Shown one piece after another: positions 1 to 12,849 of a stretch of 64,000 bases of DNA. A model generated the notes under the pieces. It did not search any database and was not told the DNA's origin. It saw nothing but the letters and a program-made list of their open reading frames with translations. The stretch is from Cryptomeria japonica. Taxonomy: Eukaryota > Streptophyta > Pinopsida > Cupressales > Cupressaceae. The stretch spans positions 99,356,239 through 99,420,238 of the forward strand of contig NC_081413.1 in assembly GCF_030272615.1 (NCBI RefSeq). The letters run 5' to 3'. How positions within the stretch are numbered: the stretch's first letter is position 1; each line of letters starts with the position of its first letter. Made by a program: the position numbers and the translations under genes.

Positions 1-2338
1 ATTCAAGGCCCAAAACAATTTTGATTTTCGTGGCATAAAGAAAAAACTCAAAATGAGTTATACTCATGTTTATAGGTTGGAACATGTTTGGGTGGACTGT
101 CAAAATGATGAGGATATAAGAAGGATGGATTTCAGCCGCCTTACTCTGAAACAAATTGAAAACTTGGATTTAGCAAAGATCCCAATGACTATGGAAGATA
201 CAGATGACATAATAGACCCTGTCTATTATGAGAAGAAAATTGCTGACTCTCCGCTTCCTTCCATACAATGGTCAAAGAAGGAGAGAAAATCAATCACTCA
301 AAGGATTGCTCCTATCCTGGCAAACACCAATGCATGGTTGATAAAGAATAATCTCAGGATGAAACAATTTCCCGCTAGTTCAGGAGATGATGATAACAGT
401 GATGGCCCAGATGGCAAGACAACTACAGCTGAGACAAGAACGAAGAGCAGGGTAGACCCGCAAGCACTATCCTTAGCTCCTGTGATACAATCAAAAGGGA
501 AATGGCCCAAAATGAAATTTACAATGAAAGGGTCCAAAAAGGGTGAATCATCATCCGCAATACAAGATACAGTGGTGAAAGAGCTAGAATAGCTGCCTGC
601 CAAGGAAATTGAAGAAGGTGAAATTCCTCAACAAGAGGAAGTACAGGCTGAAGAAACATCACACCTAGCTAAAGTTGATGCCCCAATCACCTCACAGGTA
701 ATCGTCCACTCTATTGACTCTGACTCTGACCAAAAGGATGAGGATTTTCTAGATGGGGATCTAAGTATGGGCATGGCGCAATCAGAGGCCGCTAATCAGT
801 TTTTCACAATAGCCAACTTCTCCAATCTAGATTATATCCCTTCATCTACCATTGAATCCACGATAATGGATTTTAATGAAGCCTTGGAAGAGGCACTTGT
901 AGAACAGGTTTCAATAGACTTACCTGTCACTACCACCACCACAAAAATTCCACCATTGGTAAGTGTTGAAGTTGCATTCACGACACCTTCAACCCTCCCA
1001 TCAGTAACTGAAGAGGTGTCGGTAGTAGCAACTATCACAACATCGACAAGTGTTCCACCAGATACTTCAAAATTGGTACCTTCGATAACGCTCATAACGG
1101 CTCCGAGTTCCAGTCAACCTTCTCCCAAAACTTCAACTCAAAATCAGCAAGGAGCTACTACTCCATCGGCCAATCCAGAATTACCCCCTTGGATGGAAGT
1201 AGTGGCCCCTAAGAGGAAAAAATAGGTGATCTCTCTAGATGAGTTTGATTTCAAGCAGTTGGTTCCTTTGAAGACAAAAAGAACAAAGAAGCCAAAGACC
1301 ATATCTCAGGTGTTGGTGGACTTGACTTTGAAAATAAAGTATGCTGAGGTCATGGTGCCATCATCAGATAAAGACAAAGGCAACATACAACCTGAGGATT
1401 ATACCATGCAACTCATAGAACTCGGGGTGGAAACACATGAGAGTGTCAAATTGGATTCTCAAACAACTTTTGATTCCTTGTTGAGAATATTTGATCAGGA
1501 GAGGGATGAAAAGCATGAATTGAAGCAAAAGTGTGAACAACTGACCAATGTTCTTCTCAAAGTCACACAATCTTCTCAAGAAATCGAGCCCATAGGATCC
1601 TCAATCGACATCGAAGCTCTAAAGAAGATTGAACAGGTAGGAGCTAAAGGCCGAGTGATGGATGAGTGGATTTCATGGCTAAGGTTAGAAGGCTCTCATC
1701 TTCTGAGTTCAACAGTGGGACTATTGGTGGATTATGAAGTAATCCAGAGTCAGATGCAAGGACTCAAAACCTCTTTATCATAGGAGATTGAGGAAGTTGT
1801 GAAAAGTACTACCTTTTGGAGCAAAATGGAGGACTTCAGGATAGATGTCCTTATTGAAAAAAAGGTAATTCCCACAAGGGAGAAGTACATCTAGATCTTG
1901 TCATTATTGTCTCATAAGAAAAAGACAATAAGGTTGATGATTGTAGAACTGGACCAAGAAAAGAAAGAAGGTGATGACGAGATTGATCTCATTTTTGCCA
2001 AAGTCGTCGATCTTCCTTGTTACTTATATGATGGTGATCAAAATCTCATTACTGGCGAAGCTATCACACAATAATTCCTTGCCTTAATAGATCACTGCAT
2101 GAGACAAGATTTCTCACTTGACACATTTGATAAGCTATTGGAGATCCAGGTCAGTTTTGAAGTCCTTGTATCCATGCTGAAGGACGGGAAAAAGAAATAG
2201 GTAAAGATTGAAGATGCAATTTCCTGCGTCCGAGTAATCAAAAGTTCTACCCCAATGCCGAACGAAGCAGAGATGAAAGATATCTTGGCTAAGTTCAAAG
2301 ATTTTCAGAAATCCAATGAGGAGGAGAATGAAGAATGA
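1..2338 (+). pseudogene. Element P copy 1 (P1): C-terminal two thirds of an unrecognised element-encoded protein
   Basis: One reading frame runs from the window edge to a TGA at 2336-2338 without a frameshift (762 codons counted from the ATG at 53). It is broken by stops at 590, 1223, 1781, about 1891, about 2071 and 2198. The product is hydrophilic: an acidic N-terminal part, a Ser/Thr/Pro-rich middle (about 860-1190), a Lys-rich patch near 1260-1300, and a helical, possibly coiled-coil C-terminal part (about 1480-1900). I see no protease, RT, RNase H or integrase motif. An inverted, longer copy lies at 31673-35245 and shows that about 428 N-terminal codons lie upstream of this window. I do not recognise the family. 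It could be a gag-like or cargo protein of a non-autonomous LTR element. Both copies match the same frame, so the ancestor was coding. Confidence 0.7.
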
Positions 2339-2340
2339 AG

Positions 2341-3256
2341 TGATCCCCTTTGACACCTTCTCTTTATGTAGTTGCATTGATAGATGCTATCAGTTTTTAT
2401 GCAGCTGCATGTTTTCTTTATGTTGTAGTTGTAGTAAAATGGGACTGTGCGGTTGAATAAGTCAACCGTGCCCACCTTTTTCTCAACTTCTTTTCCTATA
2501 TAAGGAGGACCTCATTTGTAAATATTGATCTTTTTCATGCTTAGCAAAACTCTGCTGAATTTTTATCCCAACTAAGACTTTGGGCTTTTGTGGTGAAAAT
2601 TCTATCAAGCAAATAAAGAAAACAATTTTGTTGATCTCAAACTTTGTTTGTATCAAGAAAATTGTTTATATAATTTAATGTTCCTATGTCCATTGAATAT
2701 ATATATTCTTTATTTCTTTGATCTTGAAGATATTGTTATGTGGGTTAAAGAGCTCTTAAATCTTGCAAGTAGACTGTGTGCTCCTAACATATTTGAGAAA
2801 TCTTCTGATAATTGAGTGATTAGTGGTAGGCTTTGTATTACTACAGTTACTTGTAGTTTAAAGGATTAGAAATTTATACTTGAAGACTTTGAGCTACAAG
2901 CTAGGTTTCTAATTATTTGATTTGTAATAATCAGTTTGAGTTAGTGTTACCTTCAAGGAGACTTTGTGCTGCTTAATAGTAACTCTTGGTGTAGTTTGTT
3001 AGATTCATGGTTCTTTTCTTTAAGTATCTAAAAAGATAGAGAAATTGTAACCAGGTGAAGGGAGAATACATAGACTCTGAAAAAAGATAGGTATATGCCC
3101 AACACCAACCCACAAATTTAATTTCTTATTAATTAGAGGAGAAATTTCATAGGGAACCTCCCCTTGATGAGAGGAGAGATTAATTTCTCAACATAGCTTT
3201 GTGTGAAATATATATTTTTGTCATTAGTACACTGGTGACAAAATATTCACCCAACA
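2341..3256 (+). repeat. Candidate 3' LTR of element P1
   Basis: The segment follows the P1 ORF and ends in CCCAACA exactly where copia A2 coding sequence resumes at 3257. The inverted copy P2 has the mirror boundary (TGTTGGG at 30751) against unrelated flank, so the outer end is well fixed. A purine-rich tract at about 2318-2340 could be the polypurine tract. The inner start is uncertain (2341 to about 2420) because the 5' LTR lies outside the window. The segment has a TATA-like box and no ORF. No target duplication can be tested. Confidence 0.6.
2497..2503 (+). promoter_or_regulatory. TATA-like box in P1 LTR
   Basis: The heptamer TATATAA sits in the context CTATATAAGGAGG. It is conserved in the inverted P2 LTR at about 31507-31514. 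Conservation in both copies and its place inside the candidate LTR fit a Pol II promoter for the element. Transcription is inferred. Confidence 0.45.
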
Positions 3257-5664
3257 AATTTCTAAAGAGTAAATTTGAAGTTTTTAGTCGATTTAAAGAA
3301 TTTAGTAATTGTTGAGTTGCAGACCGGAAAGAAAATTAATTTTTCAGGACTGATAATGGCAGTGAATTTTGCTCTAATGATTTTGATAGATTTTGTAAAG
3401 ATCGTGGCATTAATAGACAGAAGACAAATTTGTATTCTCCTCAGTATAATGGAGTTGCAGAAAGAATGAACAAGACACTAATGGAGAAGGCCAGGAGTAT
3501 GTTGAGTGGTGCTGGTCTAGAACAACTTTTTTGGGTTGAAGTTGTTGCCACTACTTGCTACCTGATTAACAGGTCTCCTACATTAGCCCTTGTTGATAAA
3601 ATGCCTATGGAAGCATGGTCGGGTCACAAGCCTTCATTGAGACATCTAAGAGTTTTTGGTTGCAAGGCATATGCACATGTGCCAAAGGAGAAGTGAACAA
3701 AGTTGAAGAAAAAGGCTATGAAATGTATCTTCATCGAATACAGTTATGGTGTGAAATGATACAAGCTTTGGGACCTTGTTGTACAAATGATAATACATAG
3801 TAGAAGTGTTATTTTTAGAGAAATTAAGTCTCCTTGTGTTACATTGCAGCCATAATAGACTAAACAAGAATATGTGATCCAATCCCCTTCCATGCCTGAA
3901 AGAGTTGAATCAAGACCACTAGATAGACAAGAAGTTGAGGAGAGCTCATCTAGCTATGAATCTTTAGAAGAGGAGGAAGAACCTCCAACTCAACTTGTTT
4001 CAAAGGTCTGCAAGACAAACAACCACCTAAAAGATATTCAATAATGATTGGAGATGTATTTTTATTTGAATACTAACGTGGATGAACCTAGATCTATAGA
4101 AGAGGCATTAGGTATGAATGATGCAGAATCCTAGAAGATTGCTATGGAAGAAGAAATGACAGCTTTGAAAAAGAATGATAAATGAGATCTTGTATCATTT
4201 CCTAAAGGATGAAAGCCTATTGGTTGTAAATAGGTCTTCAAGAAAAATACTTGTTCAGATGGAGGCATTGAGAAGTATACAACAAGGTTGGTTGCAAAAG
4301 GCTACTCTCAGGTTGAGGGTGTTGATTATGGTGAGATATTTTCTCTTGTTGCAAAAATGGCATCCATTAGATTTTTTCTTTCTATTGCTACTACTTATGA
4401 TTTAGAGGTTGAGAAAATGGATGTGAAAATTGCTCTCCTTCATGGTGATTTAGAGGAAGATATTAATATGACACATCTAGAGCACTATGTGGTGAAAGGT
4501 AAAAGTAATTTGGTCTGTAAATTAAATAAATCTTTGTATGGCCTCAAACAAAGCACTAGGATGTGGTACCAAAAATTTGATACATATGTGTTGAGTTTGA
4601 GATTTGAGCGTTCTAAATTAGATCATTGTGTTTATTATAAATTAGATGGTGATCATTTTCTATACATTGCATTATATGTTGATGATATGTTATTCATTAG
4701 TAAAGGGAATGGAATGGTTTCAAAATTAAAGTCTCAACTCACTATTAAATTTGAAATGAAAAATCTTGATGCAACAAATCACATTCTTGGGATGGAGATT
4801 AGAAGAGATAGAGTGAATAGAAAGTTATGGCTAGGCCAAAGTAAGTATGTGAATTCATTTTTATGGAGGTTCAACATGCAGGATTGTAGACCATTATGTG
4901 TTCCCTTTACAGTTGGAACAAAATTATCTGTTTCAGATTGTCCTACATCCCCAGTAGAGATGGAATACATGAGTAGGGTGTCTTACCAAAGCGTAGTTGG
5001 AAGTTTGATATATGTTATGGTCTATACTAGACCAGACATTTCCCATGCAATGAGAGTTCTTTCCAAATATATGTTTAATCCTAGTAGAGTTCATTGTGAT
5101 GCAATTAAAATAGTCTTCATATATTTGAAGGGTATCTTAGAGTATTCTTTGTTTTATCATGGTAATTTGGTAGGAGATGTGATTTCCCTTGATATTCATG
5201 GTTATGTGGATTCAGAATGGGTAGGTGATATTGATACCAGAAGATCCACCAATGCTTATGTGTTTACTTTATTTGGTGGTGCAATCAGTTGGATGAGTAA
5301 GTGATAGGTTGTGGTTTCTTTGTCCATTATGGAAGCAGAGTATATGGCAACTACTCATGCTCATAAAGAAGCCATTTAGCTTAAAAGATTATGTTTAGAT
5401 ATTGGAATAAAATAAGGTGCAGTGATAGTTTATTGTGGCAGTCAGAATGTGATATGCATAGCTAAGAACCTGACATTTCATGCTTAGATGAAGCACATTG
5501 ATGTTCAATATCATTTTGTCAGAGATATGGTTGAAGATGGCAGGGTGAAGCTAGTTAAGGTAGAAAATATGATGAATGTTGCGATTTTTTTAACTAAGGT
5601 TGTGAGAACAAAGAATTTTAGATGGTGTTCGAAGTTTATGGGCCTCATGGCCCCTAGAAATTAA
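3257..5664 (+). pseudogene. Copia A2 pol remnant (integrase, RT, RNase H), interrupted by P1
   Basis: This sequence follows the intact copia A1 (48299-52342) from about its residue 544 to its last codon. It begins inside the integrase core with the SKFEVFSR-like stretch, keeps NGVAERMNKTL near 3450, the RT motif YVDDMLF near 4675-4700 and the RNase H stretch HGYVDSEW near 5200, and ends in a GLMAPRN-like tail at 5664. Many stops and indels break it, for example TGA near 3693 and TAG near 4135; the longest open stretch is 4288-5304. The gag, protease and 5' LTR would lie upstream of P1, outside the window. It is a non-functional, older member of the A1 family, probably TNT1/Tork-like. Confidence 0.9.
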
Positions 5665-5718
5665 TTTATTATGTAGATACTCCCTTTGATCTTACAAGTT
5701 ATTATACAAGTGGGAGAA

Positions 5719-6615
5719 TGTTAGGAAAATGGTGTCTCAACCTTGCATTTACATAAGGTTACTATTTATAGCAAATTTTCATTTGAGCATGAAATAGTTT
5801 GAAATTTTCCCCAAAGCTTCAGATTGGCTAGATAAGCATGCCGGTAAATTTTCATCACAAGATCATAACTAGTTTTGAAGATATTAATATTTATATTTTT
5901 GAAGGGTGCAATGAAAGGTTTAAATTTAATTTGAGGACTTTAGAGGCTTTGAAAATTATTGAAAAGTGGGTGTAACTAGTGTAGTGGGTTACGAGGTGAT
6001 AGAGAACTTTGCAATCTTTCTGATGCTTCAAATTGTTCATCAATCAGACACCTAGTTCACAAGTTATGGCCTCTGGAAGTTTGGTCTCCTGAAATAGGAA
6101 ATATAAAAATGCATCGGACACATAAATGAGTTGTAAAAGGGAGATATACATGTTGATGTGTGTTTTGACATATCATAGGGCATCTATATTTGAGATAAGG
6201 TTAGTTACATTTTGTTGGGTGGTTTTAGCCCATGGTTTTGTAATATTGTTTGACGGTTTCATGTATTGTATCTCCCATATATGAGGTGCATGAGATCGAG
6301 GTTGTGTGTAAGAGTCTTAAAGCTATTGAGTTACCTTTGAATCTTTGGTTGGTGGTAATCTTATGAAGAGCTTGCTTTGCAAGTATATTGTAATTTGTTA
6401 ATAATTTTTGAATAATATATTGGGTGGCTTTTGGAGTGTGGGGTTTTTCTCCCGAAAGGGTTTTCCCCACGTAAATCACTATGTTGTGGTATGCATGCTA
6501 TTATGTCTATTTTTGCTAAATTTTTATAATTGTTGTAGCAACTTGTAAAAGTTTTTGCATCACCCTCCTCTCAAGATTAGTGTAGGAAGTTGTTTTACTA
6601 CTTAACTTCCTTACA
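5719..6615 (+). repeat. 3' LTR of copia A2
   Basis: An 897-bp copy of the A1 LTR (885 bp), starting TGTTAGGAAAATGG and ending CTTCCTTACA. A purine-rich tract (CAAGTGGGAGAA, 5708-5719) abuts its start. Differences from A1 are spread throughout, with many C-to-T and G-to-A type changes, as expected for an old methylated copy. The five bases after it are AGAAA; the partner target duplication lies outside the window. Confidence 0.9.
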
Positions 6616-9600
6616 AGAAAATGCAATGGGATTGATATGAGCTATCAGCATTTACTTGCAAACAACGAAAGGGATTAGTGGTCACCATGCTTGGAGGTGT
6701 AACCATTGCCAAAGTCAAACAGAGATTCATATTGGGTGTAAGCATGTTGTGGAAGATGAACAAAGTTGCAAAGATTGGAGTTGAGCACGTTTGGGACCCT
6801 AACGTATCGAGCACTCTAGAAAGAGCGACAACAAAAGGAAAGAATGTAATATTTTTAGGAGAAAAGGTGAGCAAATTGAATGCAAGATAGCTTGAGGTTT
6901 GTGTGATGTAAGGTGTACTTAAGGGGAAGGGATGCACAATAAATGTAGGGAGGTGGTAGAGTGTATGTCGACTACGTGATTTAAATGTGATCATGTTGAA
7001 TGTTAAGGGTGGCAAGGTGAAGGTCTGCCACACAACCACACTATTCACTTCATAACCTATGCCTTGAATGTAGTGGGAGTGGGCCCAACCACGTTCCAGT
7101 CATTGCACCAATTTGTCAAAAGATGGACACCTCAAACCATAACGCATTCTACGCATGTCAAATGACGTGGAAATCGCCCAAAAATATTTTCTTAAGGTAG
7201 AAAAGCCCTCTTCCTACGTGGGGGCAAGTAAGTTTGTATGTGGGGTCCACATGGACTTATCAACATAGGGTGTGCATGTATAGGGTCTTGTCCCCTATGT
7301 GCTTCATTTGGTGGACAAGATTATGAAGGTTAATGCATGTTTGTTCCTAAAAATCTTTGTTGAGAACTTTATAGCAATCCATTAAAATATTTCAAAGCAA
7401 ATAAAAAATAAAAATAAAAATTATTATTTAAGTTTAAAAATATTGTAAAATTATACATAATTATTCATTTGTTTTATTTATTAATCTTGATTTGAATAAT
7501 TAAAATTATAAATTAAAGATATGTAATATATTATTAGTTTTTTATCCAATTCTTAATTTAACAAAATGATTCAAATTCAAAATGTGGTGATCATCACCAA
7601 AAGAATTAACATAATTTGGGCCTCTTCAAGGATTAAAAAACAAACATCTCACTACTTCCCTTTGCAAATGTATGTCCGAGAGAGCTTTCAATAATAATAC
7701 AAGCAATCAAGCTTATGATAGGGATGTGCAATTGACATAGTTGTATTTGGAATCTCATGTAAAACAGTTGTGTCTTTATAATTGTATGAGATGATGATGA
7801 AATCTGTGAGAGCCCTAGATTTTTTGCCATTTCAACTTATAGGATATCATGACTAATATCAAAGAATGGATGGAGTTGGTGCACAATTAGGCTAAGAAAG
7901 TGAAGCCCTATGTTGATTTGAAAGATAATAGCCTTAAAAATGAATTAGTTGATCTCTAACGAAAAGCTTTGTGACGAGACTAAAAATTTGATGTTTAATT
8001 TGATGTTTAAAATATTTTTTTACATTTGTTTTTAAGATACTTGGGATATTAAACATGTTGATAATTTCTCTTTTTGCTCATAAAAATATTAAATAGATCA
8101 TGTTTGTGGAAATATTATTTTTGCATGAAATTTTACATTGATAGTGAATGTTTTTTTTCTTTTTTGTATAAATGCATTTGTCATTTTGACTAACCATTAC
8201 AAGAATTCACACTCCCTTAAGGCTAAAAAAGAAATATTGATGACTTTGGATTTAATTTATCTACTCCAAGCTAGTCTTGGAACTTGTAGTCACATAAATA
8301 TGTCCATTTAATTAAATGAATATTTACTTTTTATTTGATTAATAAACCCACTAGCCAATAGTTAATTAAATTAACATTTAATTAATTCATCTTCAATCAT
8401 TCTCCTATTAATTAAATAAATTATTCAATTTATTTTAATTAATTCATTAAACCAAATTCACAATCAATTAAATGAATAATTCCTATTTATTTAATTCAAC
8501 CCCTTTCCTTTATTAAATACATAATTAAAACATTTATTTAAATCATTAAAATCCCCCCCACTTGCATTCTCCTACAAATGCAAGTTGCAACCATAATTGA
8601 AATAAATTAATTTTATTTTAATTAAAATCCTATTTTCCCTCACCCACCAAACCCACTTGCAATCCTAAAACCCCTTCTAGACTCTTCTAACCACTCCTAA
8701 TTAGCCTAATCCATCCCCTAATTATTGCCACATTCCTTAGCAACTTGAAGTCACTTCTCAAAGCCCTCAAAGTCTTTGAAAAGCATTTAATGCTTTATGT
8801 GTTCAACAAGCTAACCCCTAAAGTCTTCCAAACCACTAATGTCTCTTACATGACCATTAATGGCTCTTACATAACCATTTATGGTTAACTCAACTCACTC
8901 GCATGGTTAGAGACTTTCCCTCTAACTCAACCTCCATTTGACTCATGGGTCTCTTCAAGCATTTATTGCTTTGACCATGGTTATCCTCACTAAATCTTGC
9001 ACGAGTTCATCCATTGGATAATGACATTATTTATTGGATAATGGTTTTATTATTTCAACTCAACATTAACCTTACCTCCCAAGTTAACCCTCCAGTCATG
9101 CCAAGCATTTAATGCTTATTCCCTCTCTTATCAACCCATCTCTTGTTGACATTTGTCATCCTGGTATTGGATTGAAAGCCCTCACATGGATCATAAACCC
9201 ATCAATCCTAACCCTTGTTGAGATTAGTCAATCTGAACCATCCATTGCTCCATTTTACCTATAAATAGAGCTCATTTCTTCATAATCCAAATCTTGAAAT
9301 CTTGTATGCATCTAATTTATAGTGAAATTTAGAGAGCATTTAGCATAATCATCTACATTTGTCGTTTTGGGCTAAAATTAACATTAGATAATTAGATAAT
9401 ATCTTGTTTTAGCTTGTTCACATTTGCATTCTCATAATCATCCATTCTACAATCTTGAACCTCAATAAGACATCCAAAATAGTGCAAAAAGCTACTGAGA
9501 GCTACACTCATGTGGGAACTTGGAGAGGAGAGGAACAAGGGAGGAGTAGCTACAAGCATGGTGGAGGGCATTTGGAGATGCCTTATTGCATTTCTTATCT

Positions 9601-9760
9601 TTGTTAAGCTTTCCATTTTGGGTTTTGTGTCTCTCTTGATATGCTTGCTTAGGATAGTGTTTGATTTGTGATTTCTAACACTAACACTTGGTTTGTTGCT
9701 TGTTGTTTGCGTTTGTCTTGACAATATCCTAACAATCCTTTTTTTGCAGAGCATCATAAC
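6616..9760. other. Non-coding stretch, no gene recognised
   Basis: AT-rich sequence with only short, unconvincing ORFs. From about 7380 to 8700 it is dominated by A/T runs and by ATTAA and TTAATT words. The last 1.5 kb has features of an old LTR (see the next entry). No tRNA, microsatellite or tandem array is visible. Confidence 0.6.
9260..9268 (+). promoter_or_regulatory. TATA-like box in a possible old LTR
   Basis: TATAAATAG follows a C/T-rich stretch and precedes about 490 bp that run up to the Gypsy-B insertion point at 9760. The arrangement resembles the U3/R boundary of a plant LTR. No second copy is present in the window, so the LTR reading is a guess. Confidence 0.3.
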
Positions 9761-10803
9761 TGTTAACCAATTTTCACACTGGTATAAATTGCATTTATTA
9801 GGGGGTCTTGGTTAGTAAGTTTTGATGGTTAAGTTTCTATCTTATTGTTAAGAGCTTTAGCTCCTTATACATGCATAATCATTTCTTCAAAAATGGGTCT
9901 CAATGACTTTATTTTCATTTGAAGAAAGAAAAGAACCTTAGTATGCAATGTCTTTGAATTAAAGTCATTCTCACGTAGCTCTTAGATGTAGCAAAGTTTT
10001 CCTTTGGAGGGAAATTCCAAAAAAAAGCATGAGAAAGACTCTAGTTAGCACCCATGGTCAGTGGGAAAGACTTGGGTAAAAGAAAGTGAAGTATAACTTG
10101 TGTCAAGGGAAGCCCTACTCTTTGTTGTTGTTCATCAATGGCCACCAAGCACACAAAATGTAGATATTCAAGGAGTTTTTGCTTTTTCATGTGTGTACAA
10201 CTGTGAATTTAGCCTTGTAACTCAAAAAAATCGAGTTTATCTCTGATTTCACTGTATGCAGTTGTGTTATTTTCTTGTAACCTCCAATACTTGAAATTCA
10301 GAGACATCTCTATATTTTGCAATCAGATTCTTTGGAAATTTCAATGAAGAACTCAGTGGTTCCTAGTCCTTATTGCATCATTTACATTGTGTTATGTTGA
10401 ATTTACATTTTGAATTGATTTTCAGTCCTTTGTTGTTCATGCATCAATATCATGTTTTAGTGAACACTCCTTAGTTTTCATTAGATTATATATTGTGTCA
10501 TAATTTAATTTCAACCAACATCATTGTATGGTTTATTTCATCTTATATGCAAACTAAAACCATTGACCTTTATATGAAATGCTTATGGTCATCTTAGGAA
10601 CAAATAAGTTGTGAACTCAATTAGTGTCTTTGTTGAATCCATTATAATCAGTCATTTTAAAATAGAAAAAGATAGAATATTTTGGCACATCACCACTTGA
10701 GTAGATTAGATTTTTATTTTCAAGCATTTCTTCTACCCTTTTCTTTGTCAAGAATTAGTAGCTGAGTCCAGTCTTAGCTAGAGTGCAGACCTTAGTGATA
10801 ACA
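9761..10803 (+). repeat. 5' LTR of Gypsy-B
   Basis: 1043 bp, TGTTAACC to GATAACA. It lacks about 100 bp that the 3' LTR has near its end (about 24802-24900). Both edges of the gap carry TTAG, so the loss looks like a microhomology deletion in this copy. Confidence 0.92.
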
Positions 10804-10808
10804 GTTTT

Positions 10809-10826
10809 TGGCACGCCCAGTGGGAC
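10809..10826 (+). promoter_or_regulatory. Candidate primer-binding site of Gypsy-B
   Basis: TGGCACGCCCAGTGGGAC lies five bases after the 5' LTR end. It starts with TGG, as complements of a tRNA CCA end do, and resembles the TGGCGCCCA-type sites of plant gypsy elements. The tRNA cannot be named from sequence alone. Confidence 0.6.
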
Positions 10827-10969
10827 TGTTGGACTATTTATTTAGTTCATAGAAGGCCACCTTACACTATCTTGGTGTGAGCAACATTAGTTCAGCCTTT
10901 AGGGAGGATAAAATTTCACACCTGGTGACTCTGAGCTTTTTGTATGGGTAGATCAAGGGCAAACATCAT

Positions 10970-12846
10970 ATGAGAAGAGTGCAAACAAGACAAAGTGCAA
11001 GTCCACTTTAGCATACTCAACTTTCACCACCTAGAAGGAAGAAAAAGTCTGTAAATCCCAGTGGAGTTATGCATACTCTCCCCAATTCTCAGCCTTCCTT
11101 CTCAAGTTTTACCAATCCTTTGTTTACAAGCTCCTCATCTCAAACTTTACCCAATACCATAGTCCAACCTCCAGTTTATCAAATGGCCCATAATCAACCA
11201 CCAAGAGTACATCCTTTTGTACCTTTCAATCAAGTTATCCCTTTAAAGCTTTCCCAGCATAATGATATTCCTATAGCAGCCCTTAAAAGCCTTCCCTTCT
11301 TCACTTGAGAGGATCAAACTACCATTGTTGAGCACATAAGAGATGTGGCTTCCTTGAGTGGAGTTCATCACATCACTGAGGAGAATGTTGCAGTTAGGCT
11401 CTTGGCAACCTCCTTCAAGGGAAAAGCTCTTCAATGGTTTAGGAGCTTTCCAATAAACTCAATTGCTACATGGGATGAGTTGGGGGAAAATTTGAATAGA
11501 CAATTTGAGGATAAGTTAGATCACCTCTCTTTGGTAGAGCAACTCACTACCATCAAGAGAGAACCTCGTGAACAAATGATAGATTTTAATTTCAGGTTTC
11601 AAAAAACTTGGAATAGGATCCCAGCAACGGTAAGACCATCTTATGATCGTGCCTTTTTGTACTATTTGAAAGCTCTTAACAATGATATTTCAGTGATGAT
11701 ACAGTCAATGGGTGGATACTCATTACCAGTTGCTTTTGACATTGCAATAAGAGCTTAAAATAATCTTATCCAAGCTGGAAAAATAGCTCCTAGGTCACCA
11801 ATGCTCATTTTTCCTAAGATACAACCACCTATTCTTGAGAAAACTCCTACCATAGCTATTGTACCACCTTATCCAAATCTAAATTATCAGGCTCCAACCC
11901 AAGTTAATGTTGTCCCAAGTCAGTCTCATGAGTTTGATGAGTTTAAACAAGAAATCAAAGGCATGTTTCAGACCTTAGGAAATAAGTTGGTCAACCTTGA
12001 GAGGCAACACAATAAAAATATCAGACCTTACCAAGCTCCTTATTAGTCAAATAGGCCTCCTAATCAAGTTGACCCTCAAGCCTAAAGGAGAAATAACAAT
12101 CAAAGGACTTTCCAACCTTATAATCCTAATGTAGCCAACTCATCTAAAGAGTTAGTGTCTATCCACAATAACTTAGCACAAGATTATGATTGATGTTATT
12201 CCTACAATCAACCACATAACCAAGCCACTTGTCCAAATGGGATACTCAATCAAACTCTTATGGATCAAGGAAATGTTGTTGTCCAACAAGTTTGAGTCCA
12301 AGATAATAGTGAACAACAAGCTTCACATCTTGACCAAACCAATCAAGATGTTGCTTTGATGAATTAGCAAGGAGAGGAGTTTTGTGGGGTCAATTATGAT
12401 ACTCCAAATCAATCTAATGGTTTAGTTGCAGCGAATACAAAGTCTAAGAAGAGGGTAGTGTACCTTGGACAACAAGATGATAAGGGTAGTAATCAAGCTT
12501 CAATAAGCCAAAAAGTGCCCAATGCACCTCAAACTACCCAAGGAGTGCATATTTTACCAAGAGGACAAGCTGTGACAAGCAAGGATCAACCCAAAAATCA
12601 GTCACAATAAGTGCAAACTTAGGGAGAAGTTGTTGTTCCTAGAGGATAGCAGAAGGTGAGCTCTAGTTCATTTAATATTTTGGATCAAATGAAGAAGTTT
12701 AATATGAATATTACCATGTGAGACTCTCTGGCTCTTCCAGGACAAAAGGAACAATTGCAAAATGCTCTTTCATCTCTTAGTTTGTCAAATTAGTCTTCCA
12801 AAGAACATCCCAAGATAGACATTGTTGATAAGTTTCTCAAACTAGT
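10970..12846 (+). pseudogene. Gypsy-B gag
   Basis: A basic N-terminus (RRKKK near 11037) leads into a retrotransposon-gag-like domain at about 11345-11758 with the typical KALQWFRSFP, TWDELGENLNRQF and REPREQMIDFNFRFQ blocks. A degenerate Cys/His knuckle follows near 12190-12235 (Cys then QPHNQATCPN). The main frame (from 11069) is broken by stops at 11306, 11756 and 12044 and by more downstream. Gag would package element RNA in virus-like particles; this copy cannot give a full product. The start is uncertain: ATG at 10970 is in frame but followed by a stop, and ATG at 11069 is internal. About 800 bp before the protease is low-complexity Gln/Asn-rich linker. Confidence 0.8.
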
Positions 12847-12849
12847 GAG

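Noticed and set aside
6678-6890. 70-codon + strand ORF after the A2 LTR
   Set aside because: No recognisable domain, no second copy, and overlapping open frames on the other strand; probably chance.
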